From Nitrososphaeraceae archaeon (GTDB lineage: Archaea > Thermoproteota > Nitrososphaeria > Nitrososphaerales > Nitrososphaeraceae): a stretch of DNA of 64,000 nt. The stretch's first letter is position 1. Each line of letters opens with the position of its first letter. The stretch lies in contig JALDRC010000001.1 in assembly GCA_031316115.1 (NCBI GenBank), positions 514,626 through 578,625 of the forward strand, written 5' to 3'. A program made the position numbers and the translations under genes. This document shows positions 8,442 to 19,155 of the stretch, one piece after another. The notes under the pieces are model-generated. The model was given only the letters and a program-made list of their open reading frames with translations, was not told the DNA's origin and ran no database searches.

Positions 8442-9223
8442 AAACTGGGGATTTTTCAATTAAATTGACTATAATACTAGTACGAGATCAATTTAAAAAA
8501 TCAGATTTTATTCTTATAATAATTGAGAATTTCGGCCATTGTCCGCAACCCATGCAAAAATGAAAAAATAGTTGTTTCCTGATTGATTTTTCAAGAACAT
8601 ATTTACTACAATCTATTTTCTTAATTACTTATCGATTTCCTTGAACTCTCTGAACATGCCAAATATGTTCAGTATATATGTGGCCTTTTAGGGAAACTGG
8701 CTAATGATAGCAATAAAATAACTTTGTTCCATCGCATACCATAATCGGCAATCAAATCATTCTTAACATAATCATATATGAAAAATGCTATTTAATGATT
8801 TTATAGAACGTTTTTTAAATTCTAAACTGATTTGTATCCTGGAAATAAGTTCAATAGATCTAATCTTGGCTCTAAGGTTTTGTTGTATAACTCTTACCGT
8901 TGTTCTTCTATTACCTATAACTATTGCTGAAAATTAGATTTTATCGTATTAAAAGAGTCTATTAAGAATAGGGATAAAGTAGAAACATCATACAACAGTC
9001 TTATATTCGATACTCAATTTTAAAAGATTTATTTTATATGTTCTAAAAATATTTTCTTAGCTTGACAGAGCCTGCTATAATAACATAAGGACGTCTAAAA
9101 TTAATTACGTGATAGTAATTTGAACTTTTAGAAGAATGTTGGGGTTTGATATCCGATTAACAAGATTAATTTACCACTCAAAAATAAATGGTTATTTTTT
9201 TATTTCATTAATATACCACTTGT

Positions 9224-9391
9224 TAGGATTCCAAATGTCACAGCCCAGATGCCGGCACATAATCCCATTCCAGCCCAGCATTCTGTAAACCCACTCCATC
9301 TCTTAATATTTCTATCATCATTGTTAGAACCAGTGCAACTTCCTGTGTTCTCGTTATTAGTGTAAAATAGAGAGCCAATTTTAATTATATT
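9224..9391 (-). pseudogene. Short Cys/Trp-containing reading frame without a start
   Basis: The minus strand reads ...NNENTGSCTGSNNDD... followed by SGFTECWAGMGLCAGIWAG and a stop, in a patch clearly richer in G/C than its surroundings. No ATG, GTG or TTG opens the frame after the preceding stop. A +1 shift near the end would continue a hydrophobic helix. It could be the tail of a decayed membrane protein gene or a chance frame. Confidence 0.2.
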
Positions 9392-11278
9392 TCACAATCA
9401 TAGTCTTTAAGTTTGGTGAATCTGAAAACCATTTAGATTTTATCATAATTGGTTTGACCATCACATAAAAAATAAAAGTAACATAGAGATTGTATTTACC
9501 TTATCATATTTTCTATTTTTTATTATTTGTATTTGTATCGATTATGTTTGTTTGTGACCTTGTTAATTATTTATCTTAATCTCCCCGGAGTAGTATGCAA
9601 GCATAACATATTTTGTAATTATAGAGGCTTAATCTTCAAGATAGAATAACGACCTCGATATGAATATAATTCTTTACATTTTTGCTTCATCACTTGCTAT
9701 TGTGGTCACAGAATAATCAGTAACTCTAATTTTAAACATGGTAATCAACTAAAATTCTCCGTCATAGAAATCATCTAATCAGATGAATTCTAGTTGCACG
9801 TGTCATATTGGTTATACTTTAGGGGAAACATGTTTTATATTATATTCTGGTAACGTTTTTACCCAAGTTCTCTTGTTACTTATTTATCACTTGCTATTTT
9901 AGTTCAATTCTAAACTTTAACAAATGTTCAAATTGCCAAAGACAATACTTTAAAATTCATTTCAGGAATTGATATCACTATTTTGATAATCTATACATTA
10001 ACACCTGTAAAATTCAAACACTGAAATGCCCTTGTCCCCTGGACTAAAAAAACTAATGTCACAAGAGAAGCAAACAGTGATGGGAATGTTTTTAATATCT
10101 CTATTCTTACAACTAGCATTTCTAATTCCAACGATAAGGATGATAACAAAGATGAGGATCAGATAATCTACTTGCAAAGGGTGTAAAATATTAGCAATAT
10201 AATAATTTCTGAAATAATCTATAAAATGATAGAGAATCAGGGAACAAGAAAAAATAGAATATCAAGAGAATTTAATTTAGTCACATATACAGAATGGACA
10301 TTTGAAGATTGAATGACCAATATTATTTTAGCGAATTAAATAATAATACAAAACACAATCTACTGCCTATTGAATTAGAATATTATGATCTAGATCATTT
10401 ACTCTTGAGTAGGTCTATTTGCCTGTGAAGCTTCGCCCTGCTGTTTTAAATACTAATAACATGGTTACGTTGTTTTGGACAAATGGTATAGTTTTCATAT
10501 GTGAGAAATGTCACCAATTGTGACTTGAAGAACATATTGTAAATGTTGGAAAACGCAAAATTAAGCCATAGAAGCGTTAGAATTACGGGTAGGAAAAAAT
10601 AATACTAACTGACCATTTCATGGGAATATTTCCATTGCCAAATTCCAAAGAATTATTGATTTTGTATATACTATACTAAAATGATCTTTGCTCAAATTGA
10701 GAGAAAATTGGAAATGTAGACTAGCACGTTAACAAAAAAATAAAAGAACAAATAATTACAACATAATTAAGATGGGTCAAGATTATAGGATTAGTATGGT
10801 AGAGTTGTTTTCAAAGGGATATGAATAGTATACTGTAGATAAGTTTTGGAACGGTTTAAAAGTATTTATTATTTATGGGATAGAAAATACATATAAAAAA
10901 TATATAGACTAGAAAATATCTTGAATTAGAAAATAGCAAATAAGCCATTTTTCACTCTAATGACATTCAAGACACACAAACTCTAGGAGAAATGATGGAG
11001 AATATTCTTGGTTAAATATTTTTATCTACTAAAGTTAGATGTATTGACTAGTTCGAGTATTATATGATTCATAACGTATCATACACAAGTCTGAACAAAA
11101 AGTAGAAGATTTATTCACTACCAATTAGGAATGAGATGATTTAACAATCAAGTTCCAACATTTTGACAATCTACCTAAAAAAGGATAACGATGGTTTAAG
11201 ATTCAGCAAGCATAATAAATAAACTCAAATAAACTGACAAAAAACAGCAACACCATATACAACAATGGTCTTTACTCA

Positions 11279-11334
11279 GCCCATCCCCGAACATCGTAAG
11301 AACGGTTGTGCCATATTCCGTTCTGGGCATGGGC
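11279..11334. ncRNA. GC-rich two-stem hairpin, candidate structured RNA
   Basis: Outer stem GCCCATCCCC / GGGCATGGGC (nine pairs with one C-C mismatch). Inner stem AGAACGG / CCGTTCT (seven perfect pairs) around a 12-nt loop, with a 10-nt bulge on the 5' side. It is a marked GC island in a region that is otherwise very AT-rich and non-coding. In hyper-AT genomes such islands are often structured RNAs. The symmetric fold prevents strand assignment. A relic of a transposon end or a tRNA fragment is an alternative. Confidence 0.35.
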
Positions 11335-12818
11335 GGATTATTTAAAATAACTTTATCCATAGAGTAACATTACTTGTTGATATAATCATAACTGCGTCCT
11401 ACCTAGAAATTATAAAACTGGTGAAGAATATACCGTTTGGTTGACCACGTAAATATAATAGGAAGTATTAAAGTAAAAAGTTATGATAATCTTAGGATCG
11501 ATAGCTTTGGATATCAGTTCTTTATTTGATATATGGTTCAGTTGGCCAACATAACAATGACTTTTTCACCAATACTTAATAAAGATCTAAAATCGAGTTA
11601 TCCACTTAAACTGCTTAAGATAATGGAACTACTCTTAAACCTGGGGCTATTTTATGTTGTTTTAATGAAAATTTATTAGAATTCAATAAATCGAGAGTTG
11701 AAAAATATCCTTCCAATCATATAGACTCATTTTGCTCTTATGATAATTCCAAATTCAGATTTTATGCTTAATCAGATTTTTATAGGAAAACCCAAAAACT
11801 TGAGGTTATAGATGTACTGAGAAGATAATTAATAAAAATTATTCACTAAATGATTTTTATATTAGCTTAATGAATTAGAAATAATAAATGAATACATAGC
11901 ACAGGATCAAGAATCGTGTCTCTCCAAGAAAATAAAAATAGATTAAGTTTCACTTAAAATATAAATAAAAATACAGGTATCAAAATAAAGATATTATATC
12001 GAAAGAGTATAACATAAAACATCTCAAATATCTTGAATTTATTTTCATTAAAAGATATTGATAAATCGATTGAAGTATGTAAATTGTATTCCGACCTAAA
12101 AGGTAAGTCATAGAGGTTGGATCTCATAGCTCTTAACTTTAGTTTATCATCATTTAGTAATCTATATGTTGTAGATCTTAATAAAAAGAAAGTAATTGGA
12201 AAGATCAAAATGATAAAATAAAAAAAGTCTAGTTCCTGAAAGAATAAAGTTACAAATTGAAATCAACCCTGGATCATGGTTTGTAAATGTTTCCATTCAT
12301 TGAGTGATAAAGGAATTTAGGAGAAAGAATTGAGTAGTTCTGGATATGGGGAAAGAAAACAATTACTCAGAGCACAATCTTCTCATTCCGCTCAAATTTT
12401 GCAAAAAACATAAAAGCATTTAAGAACATCTAAACTCTTGTCAAAGAAGAAATCAGCAATTGATCCTTAATATATCATACTTATTCTCTCTGAAAATATT
12501 CTGGTTGAAAGATTTTTGGCTGAACAAAGAAACTAGTTCATAAAAATCACATACACAGATTATTTCAATTCTCATAAAAAATCAAATTCAAACCTCGTAT
12601 ATATAATATATTAGAATTTAGCTATTTGAATAATTGTCTAAGCTATAATAAAAATAATTAGTTTTTCTTGTAGATCTGATAGAAACTCTATTTGAATTCA
12701 ATTCCAAAAAGAAACATATCTTCTTTTATTCTCATATCTAAAGATAATTAGTGTTATAGATATACTTCGTAAACTGAAACTAGTAAAGTAGAGATAAACA
12801 GAATATATTGGATAAAAA

Positions 12819-12853
12819 AAAGAGATTTTATCTCTTTCTTTTTTTATTTTTTT
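12819..12853 (+). terminator. Hairpin plus T-run
   Basis: AAAGAGAT-TTT-ATCTCTTT (8-bp stem, 3-nt loop) followed by a T-rich run to about 12853. It looks like an intrinsic-type terminator on the plus strand, but no recognised gene lies upstream. It may close an unannotated transcript or insulate the oxidase gene. Confidence 0.3.
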
Positions 12854-13268
12854 ATATAAAATAGAAGGTTATTAGGTATATCTTTTGTTGTTTGAATTAA
12901 GTATCTTTATATAAGCAAATAACAATTTTTTTATTTATATCTATTAAAATTTATATTTGTCCCTTTGTTAAGAACATCGAATTTATAGATGAATGGTGAA
13001 AGAAAGTAAAAATGTTTTGGATACTAATAAATAAAAAATAAGCATTTTGCTATTTTATTATAAAAAGTTATATATTTTGTATCTAAATGACTTTTATTAT
13101 TTGTACTTACAAATAAATCATCAAGTTCAATATTATTTATTAATATATACCTTCCCCATGATATAGAAATTCATATGAATAATTAGACCGAGCTCATATA
13201 TCGTAAATCCCACGTTTGGTATTTTGACATGATGCACAACGTACTGTGCTTGAAAAGAGGAGAGAGAA

Positions 13269-16200
13269 TTGAATAAAGAACATAAATTATTGACAGCAAT
13301 ATTATTTTCTTTTATAATAGCATTGTCAGGTATTCCATTCACATCAATTGCTCGAGCATCTTTAGATGCCTATTCCGACTATAATGAAGATTATTATGGT
13401 GGTATCATAAAGAAATATGAACTACCAAAAGGGTTTAATCAACCAACTGAAGACCATCCTTGGCCTGATGAGATTATTCCAGACAAATTCCCTTTACGAG
13501 ATGACTGCCTAAATGGGAAAAATATTCCTTATAAATATTTAACAAAATTTAGAATTCATGCAATTGAAGTTGATATTGCTTACAATAGAAACGGTTTTCA
13601 TGATCCCGATGGCAGAATGTATGTATTAGAAGAAGACAAAGACAAAGTCTTAGAAAAAGTAGCGAATTCGAATGCTACTAACGGAGAGACAGTTACTGAA
13701 GTTCAGCCTCTTGCCATTCGTACCAATATTGGAAAGTGTGTAGAAATTGAATTTACAAATGATTTAAGAGAAGAGTATGCTTCTATACATCCATCTGGGA
13801 TAGGTTTGGATCCTATCAAATCTGATGGTAGCTTTGTAGGATTCAACAAGGATTCTACTGCTAAACCAGGTGAGACTATAAAGTATAGATGGTTCCCAGA
13901 TGTTGTAGGCGCCAACTTTTTTTCAGATGCTGCAAGACAGATAGTGGAAGTTGATACCTCTGTCTTGGGAGACTGGGCTGCTAATGCTATAAAATCATTA
14001 CGTCAACATGGTTTATTTGGTGTCCTTATTGTAGAACAAGAAGATGCTTATTGGACAGATCCTTTTACCGGTAAGTATCTTAGAAGTGGTGTCAAGGCTG
14101 ATATTCATTATAATGATGGTATAAAACAAGACACAAGAGAATTTGTTGCATTTTATCATGATGAGGCAGGAGTGGTTGATGCATTTGGAAATCCTACAAT
14201 AAGTCCTAATGGTGAGATTGAAGCAATGTATACTATGAATTATAGAGGAGATACTATTGACTCCCGAACTAATCCCAAGTTTCCAAATCATTGCAATCCT
14301 GGAGTCGCTCCCGAAGTTTGTACTGATCCTGACTTCTTTTACAATTCTTGGCCATTTGGAGATCCTGGTAATGGGGATCTAGTATTTCCAGCATATTCTG
14401 GAGATCCTGTCAGATTGATTACGGTAGGTGCTCAAACAGAGGAAAACCATGTTCATCATCTTCATGAACATAGATGGAAGGCAGATCCATCATTTGGAGG
14501 CGGCTCACCTACGATAGATGTTCAAACAGTTGGTGTGGGTAACGAATTTCTCCAACCAGTAAATTTGGCTTTTGGAGATCATACTATTAATCCTGACACC
14601 ACTTTTGCACAGGCTCTTATAGCGGGTGCTGCAGGATATCAGACCGGTGCAAAGGATGATGAACACTTTACAGGTGATGTTATTTTCCACTGCCACCTAT
14701 TTCCTCATTATGGTAATGGTATGTGGTCACTTATGCGTGTTCTAGATAGAATAACAAGTCCTTTTGCAGAGATTGTTGAAGGTGGAGCATCTAATGGTGG
14801 AAATGCTCTACAACCTGTAGAAGGTGCGCCAATTTTGTTACCTCTACCTGACTCTACCGATGTAACACCTGTAGCAGATGATTTCCTACCAGGATTTCCG
14901 TACTTTATTGAATCCAACGAAGACGGAAGTCCCAAGAGACCTCCAGATGAACAAAATCCATGGGGAAGAGATTACACTGATCTGGAATGGAGATCAACAA
15001 ACTATTACCAGAGAGCAATAGAACATGGAGATCCCCATCCAGATCCTAAAGTGTTGTCCAAACCAGGAGCACCGTACGATGATAATTGTATCCCTGGAGC
15101 ACCAGAACGTCATTATGACATAGCAGCAATTACAGCTAACGTTAAATACAATGAATTCGGTCATCATGATCCAGACGGCAGGATATTTGTGCTAGTAGAT
15201 GAAATAGACAAAACCCGAGAAGCTATTCTGAATGGTGACCCAGTTGAACCTCTGATTATACGCGCAGCACTTGGGGAATGTGTTACTACTACGTTTATAA
15301 ACATGTTGGACCCTGAACCTGGATTTAACCAATCCACAACACTATCAAATCATATACACTTTGTAGGTTTTGATGTGCTAGGATCTGATGGTGTAGATGT
15401 TGGTTATGATTATTTCCAGGCAAGTAGAGCTCCAGATACTGCAAATGAGCAATTTCCAGATAGGATAAGCTACAGATACATGGCTGATGAAGAGGGGACG
15501 ATATTCTTCCATGATCATATCACAGGCATAGAAAAAGGGATGCATGGTACAGGAGCCATGTTAGTGGTAGAGCCAAAGAACTCGGTATGGCTTGATTCAG
15601 AAACAGGAGAAGAGTTAGAATGTCCAGAGAATTGTCCTACATCTTCTGAGATAATGGTCGTTCCAAATAAATACGGGAACTTTGAACCACATCGTGAATT
15701 TGTAATTCTCTATCAGGACTTCAATGAATTGTATGACGAAAACGGTGATCCTATAATGATGATGTCTCCAGACCTTGACCATATCAATGCAGACAATCCA
15801 CCATCTGATCCCAATGCTGCAGATAGGAAAAATGTTGGAGCTCCTCCTCCGGGCAGTTTCCATGATCATGGTGTAATGTCTATCAATTACAGAAATGAGC
15901 CCCTATGGGAGAGGATTCAAGATGGAAAACCTAATGGCGATGAACCTGCATTCATATTCAGTTCCGATGTACACGGAGACCCATCTACGCATATCTTCAA
16001 GGCATACGCTAACGATCCAATAAGGATAAGACTTCTTCAAACAGGGCATGAAGAGATGCACAATTTTGTGTTAAATGGATTGCATCCCACAGGTTTTGAC
16101 GGTTTTGTACCACCGTTTCTTGGTCAACAGGCACAAACAATTGGAGTAGCAGAACAGTTCACATTTGATTTAACAACACCAATCTCGCTTACTGAGAGAA

Positions 16201-18587
16201 ATGATTACATGTATAGTTCATTTGCAACAAATGATATCTTTGCAGGTATGTGGGGCTTGATAAGGGTATGGTGTAATGAGAATAGCTTGTACAATGATCA
16301 AGATTTCCAAAATGTAAACTTAGCTCCATTACCAGGAATAAAACCAGTAAAATGCATTGACGTTGCCAACAACAACATGAATATTGGCGAAAATGTTGCA
16401 CAGTCTTCTACTGATCAAGATACATTTGATATATTATCAATGTTAGATACCTCACCAAATGTAAGTACCGGAGATTCCAATGCAAATACAATTGCCAATG
16501 AAATGGAAGAACCTACAATATCTGCACAACAAGTACTCCCAGATGAAGATACATCTATACCTCCTGATACCGGATTAGATGATATTCCGTTAGAATCTAT
16601 AGATCCAGATACAGAAAGAGCGGTATTGCTTTCTATGGATGATCTTGCAAACTTGAGACAGATGCAAGCTAGTCAAGCGGACTTTACACCACCATCCAGC
16701 GCAGGCTCTACAGCATTTACAGAAAAAATAAAACCTGCGACAGGATTAACTCCAATAAGTTTGCAAGACGTTAGAAACGCGGGCTTATTGCCGCCAGTTC
16801 CAAATTCTTGTTCACAAGATGCAGAAGAAAAGATATTCGATGTCGTTGCAATAAAGAAGGATATCATAACAAACAAATATCAGGATACAATACCTGAGGG
16901 AATCCTATTTGTTCTAAAACAAGACCTTGCTAAGATACAGTCTGGAGAAAAACCACTTGAACCTTTGGTAATAAGAGCAAATGTTGGTGATTGTGTAGTT
17001 GTCAACCTAGAAAACAAGCTCCCTAAAACAGAAATACAACCTCATGAGCATCCTCTGCAACCTGGGGAATGTAATGAGCATGTTATCTTTGCATGTCTTG
17101 ATCCAAATGAATGGCACACATCAAATAGAGTTTCACTTCATGCTGATAACGTATTTTATGATGTAGGAAGGTTTGATGGTACCAATATTGGATTCAATCC
17201 TATTGACCAAACAGTAGGACCAGATGAGACTATAACATACAAGTGGCAGGCAGTACACACTGGAATTAATGTACTAACAGACATGGGAGACCTCAGAGGA
17301 CACAGACACCATGGAGCATATGGTATGCTGATAATAGAACCAGAAGGTGCAAAATACTATGATATAAACACCTATCAGCCAATACAATCAGGAGCAGCTG
17401 CGGATATAGTAGTACCATATGGAGAAAACTTTAGAGAATTTGGAGTGGCAGAGGGAGACTCTCATTATATAGTAACTACTGAAGATCCTGAACTATGTAT
17501 ATTACCAGTAGGTGAAGAGGACCCACCTAACACACCATGTAATCAATCTCCTATAAATGACCCAGAAGATCAGGGATTTCCTGTAGTAAATTACCGATCT
17601 GCTCCGTTCATACACAGACTTATTGAAGCACAAGAACAACTACCGTTTGGCTTTCCACCAGGACCACTCGAATTTTCAAAGATAGTATCTCAATTACAGA
17701 GTTCTTTGGTCCACGGAGATCCAGATACTCCAATTCTCAAATCTCCAGTAGGAAAACCAACAGTTATACGACTAGCTGATGTAGGTGACAGTCCAAGAGG
17801 AAAGGTCTATCACCTTGCCGGACATTTAATGGAAAGACCAGCTCCAATAACAATTGCTGAATCGGATATTCCACCTCACACAGTCTTCAAACCATATCTG
17901 GAAAGAGGTACAACTGATCAGCTTTCTGCATCCAGGTCATACTCGTTAGAGCTGGTTGGAGGTGCAGGAGGACTTCAGGATAAAATCGGTGATTATCTAT
18001 ACCAAGATCAGAAACTTGCTCGTTATGTGGAAGGAGGTTTATGGGGAATTTTACGTGTATTCCCAGAGGACTTTGAACCAATATACGAGCTAAATCATCT
18101 GATAAACAATATAGAATATTCAAAACTATCGCCAGATGTCAAAGAAAAGATAATAACAAATCTACAAAACATCCTATCACTATTAGAGGACACCGATAAA
18201 GATAACAATAAAATAATCTGTGAAGAAATAATACCGGATCTACTAAGATTCCTTGATGAATTAGGAGGAAATTACAAGAGTGGAGGCGATAACTACAACA
18301 TGAATTATGGCTATCCTGGATACAAGACAGAAAAACAATATGATGACCAAAAAGCAGGATACATAACACAATATGCTACATATGCAGAAGATGATGATTA
18401 CTCAAATGACAAAGATTACAATAAAGAGAAAAATTATGAGGAACATAATAGTAACTACAATTCAGATGACCATGATCCAAAACAACAATACGACAACAAT
18501 GAAAAGCATTATGGATACGGCGGAGACATTAGCATCTACAAGATACAAGAAATCATAAGAACATTGGCATATGTTATATGCCCATAA
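13269..18587 (+). CDS. Giant secreted three-module multicopper oxidase-like protein
   Basis: 1772 aa. TTG start preceded by GAGGAGAGAG. An N-terminal signal/anchor helix (about residues 7-30) implies export. Three tandem modules of about 550 aa begin near residues 90, 608 and 1188. Each has a cupredoxin-type entry such as HDPDGRMYVL and an RTNIGKCVEIEF / RANVGDCVVVNL strand, and each closes with a GMWSLMRV / GMWGLIRV / GLWGILRV strand. Module 1 keeps copper motifs HVHHLHEHRW (about 394) and HCHLFPHYGNGM (about 474, type-1 site with Met). Module 2 has FFHDHITG (about 748) and module 3 GHRHHGAYGML (about 1345), but both lack HCHxxxH. The last about 100 residues are Asn/Tyr/Asp/Lys-rich. Similar large oxidases include bacterial Mn(II) oxidases; the substrate here is unknown. 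Isolated gene in an accessory region. Confidence 0.85.
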   Translation: MNKEHKLLTAILFSFIIALSGIPFTSIARASLDAYSDYNEDYYGGIIKKYELPKGFNQPTEDHPWPDEIIPDKFPLRDDCLNGKNIPYKYLTKFRIHAIEVDIAYNRNGFHDPDGRMYVLEEDKDKVLEKVANSNATNGETVTEVQPLAIRTNIGKCVEIEFTNDLREEYASIHPSGIGLDPIKSDGSFVGFNKDSTAKPGETIKYRWFPDVVGANFFSDAARQIVEVDTSVLGDWAANAIKSLRQHGLFGVLIVEQEDAYWTDPFTGKYLRSGVKADIHYNDGIKQDTREFVAFYHDEAGVVDAFGNPTISPNGEIEAMYTMNYRGDTIDSRTNPKFPNHCNPGVAPEVCTDPDFFYNSWPFGDPGNGDLVFPAYSGDPVRLITVGAQTEENHVHHLHEHRWKADPSFGGGSPTIDVQTVGVGNEFLQPVNLAFGDHTINPDTTFAQALIAGAAGYQTGAKDDEHFTGDVIFHCHLFPHYGNGMWSLMRVLDRITSPFAEIVEGGASNGGNALQPVEGAPILLPLPDSTDVTPVADDFLPGFPYFIESNEDGSPKRPPDEQNPWGRDYTDLEWRSTNYYQRAIEHGDPHPDPKVLSKPGAPYDDNCIPGAPERHYDIAAITANVKYNEFGHHDPDGRIFVLVDEIDKTREAILNGDPVEPLIIRAALGECVTTTFINMLDPEPGFNQSTTLSNHIHFVGFDVLGSDGVDVGYDYFQASRAPDTANEQFPDRISYRYMADEEGTIFFHDHITGIEKGMHGTGAMLVVEPKNSVWLDSETGEELECPENCPTSSEIMVVPNKYGNFEPHREFVILYQDFNELYDENGDPIMMMSPDLDHINADNPPSDPNAADRKNVGAPPPGSFHDHGVMSINYRNEPLWERIQDGKPNGDEPAFIFSSDVHGDPSTHIFKAYANDPIRIRLLQTGHEEMHNFVLNGLHPTGFDGFVPPFLGQQAQTIGVAEQFTFDLTTPISLTERNDYMYSSFATNDIFAGMWGLIRVWCNENSLYNDQDFQNVNLAPLPGIKPVKCIDVANNNMNIGENVAQSSTDQDTFDILSMLDTSPNVSTGDSNANTIANEMEEPTISAQQVLPDEDTSIPPDTGLDDIPLESIDPDTERAVLLSMDDLANLRQMQASQADFTPPSSAGSTAFTEKIKPATGLTPISLQDVRNAGLLPPVPNSCSQDAEEKIFDVVAIKKDIITNKYQDTIPEGILFVLKQDLAKIQSGEKPLEPLVIRANVGDCVVVNLENKLPKTEIQPHEHPLQPGECNEHVIFACLDPNEWHTSNRVSLHADNVFYDVGRFDGTNIGFNPIDQTVGPDETITYKWQAVHTGINVLTDMGDLRGHRHHGAYGMLIIEPEGAKYYDINTYQPIQSGAAADIVVPYGENFREFGVAEGDSHYIVTTEDPELCILPVGEEDPPNTPCNQSPINDPEDQGFPVVNYRSAPFIHRLIEAQEQLPFGFPPGPLEFSKIVSQLQSSLVHGDPDTPILKSPVGKPTVIRLADVGDSPRGKVYHLAGHLMERPAPITIAESDIPPHTVFKPYLERGTTDQLSASRSYSLELVGGAGGLQDKIGDYLYQDQKLARYVEGGLWGILRVFPEDFEPIYELNHLINNIEYSKLSPDVKEKIITNLQNILSLLEDTDKDNNKIICEEIIPDLLRFLDELGGNYKSGGDNYNMNYGYPGYKTEKQYDDQKAGYITQYATYAEDDDYSNDKDYNKEKNYEEHNSNYNSDDHDPKQQYDNNEKHYGYGGDISIYKIQEIIRTLAYVICP

Positions 18588-18590
18588 ATC

Positions 18591-18618
18591 TATTTTTTTG
18601 TTTTTATTTTTATTTTTT
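18591..18618 (+). terminator. T-rich terminator after the oxidase gene
   Basis: Starts four bases after the oxidase stop: several runs of T (TATTTTTTTGTTTTTATTTT and onward). Archaeal RNA polymerase commonly terminates on such U-tracts without a hairpin. Confidence 0.5.
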
Positions 18619-18837
18619 AAAAAAATCATTGATAAGAGTATCTCTAATCTCATAAATTTGTCTAATTAATATAAATATATTAGAACAGAAAGAGCTTTAC
18701 CCGTTCGAATTTGATTTATTTTCCTGTTTTTTAAATCATATTTTTATCCGTTCTATTTCTTAGATAAATAAATAAATTTATCCTTAACTTACTTTCATTA
18801 CTTTTTCTATCTATTTGGGAAGGATCCCATAATTAGT

Positions 18838-19155
18838 ATGACGAGGTTTTTAGATCTATATCCAAATCTACTAAACTATTCCTTAACAAGACCTGGATCA
18901 AATTGTTCTCTAATAGGAGATGACAGGGTTTGAGGGAATACAGATGTTTCCCATTTATTCATCGATGAGACTTACTACTTGGAACATGCTGAGCAGAACG
19001 AATTAGAATATGTTAAATCCTATGATCAGAAAAGTAGTGGAAATATTATTCTTGCCAGTATAGCAAATAGGGCTGCTTATTTCTTTGCTCGAATAGAGAA
19101 AAATGAAATATTCAAAATTTCTTTTATAAAATATTTTTTGCTTATTCTCACGTAA
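18838..19155 (+). pseudogene. Decayed ORF with one in-frame stop, unknown family
   Basis: From ATG 18838 the frame reads MTRFLDLYPNLLNYSLTRPG, meets a TGA at 18931, then continues without further stops (DVSHLFIDETYYLEHAEQNE, then NIILASIANRAAYFFARIEK) to TAA at 19153. The balanced amino-acid composition on both sides of the stop suggests one former gene. I do not recognise the family. Confidence 0.3.

Larger units (their letters stand above)
8442..13268. other. 4.8-kb gene-poor AT-rich region
   Basis: No ORF here has a recognisable product. Stops are dense in all frames, and the only track ORFs (11954-12208 minus; 13133-13342 minus) look like chance frames. Islands that stand out are a short GC-richer reading frame near 9.2-9.4 kb, a strong two-part hairpin at 11279-11334, and a hairpin with a T-run at 12819-12853. 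Weak protein-like snippets (an acidic N/D-rich stretch near 10.06-10.18 kb) suggest very old gene decay. Otherwise I see nothing. Confidence 0.6.

Noticed and set aside
9062-9071. TGACAGAGCC resembling the IS6 terminal repeat, with GGCTCT near 8868
   Set aside because: Only 6-8 matching bases, no target duplication and no transposase remnant between them; expected by chance.
10025-10190. Acidic N/D-rich reading frame ending in a stop
   Set aside because: No start, low complexity and no homologous motif.
10750-10930. Faint similarity to a thaumarchaeal HTH protein (ELFSKGYE, then YKKYID after stops)
   Set aside because: Too short and interrupted to support even a pseudogene call.
11954-12208. 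84-aa minus-strand ORF in the desert
   Set aside because: Hydrophobic/aromatic composition typical of chance frames in AT-rich DNA; no promoter or partner.
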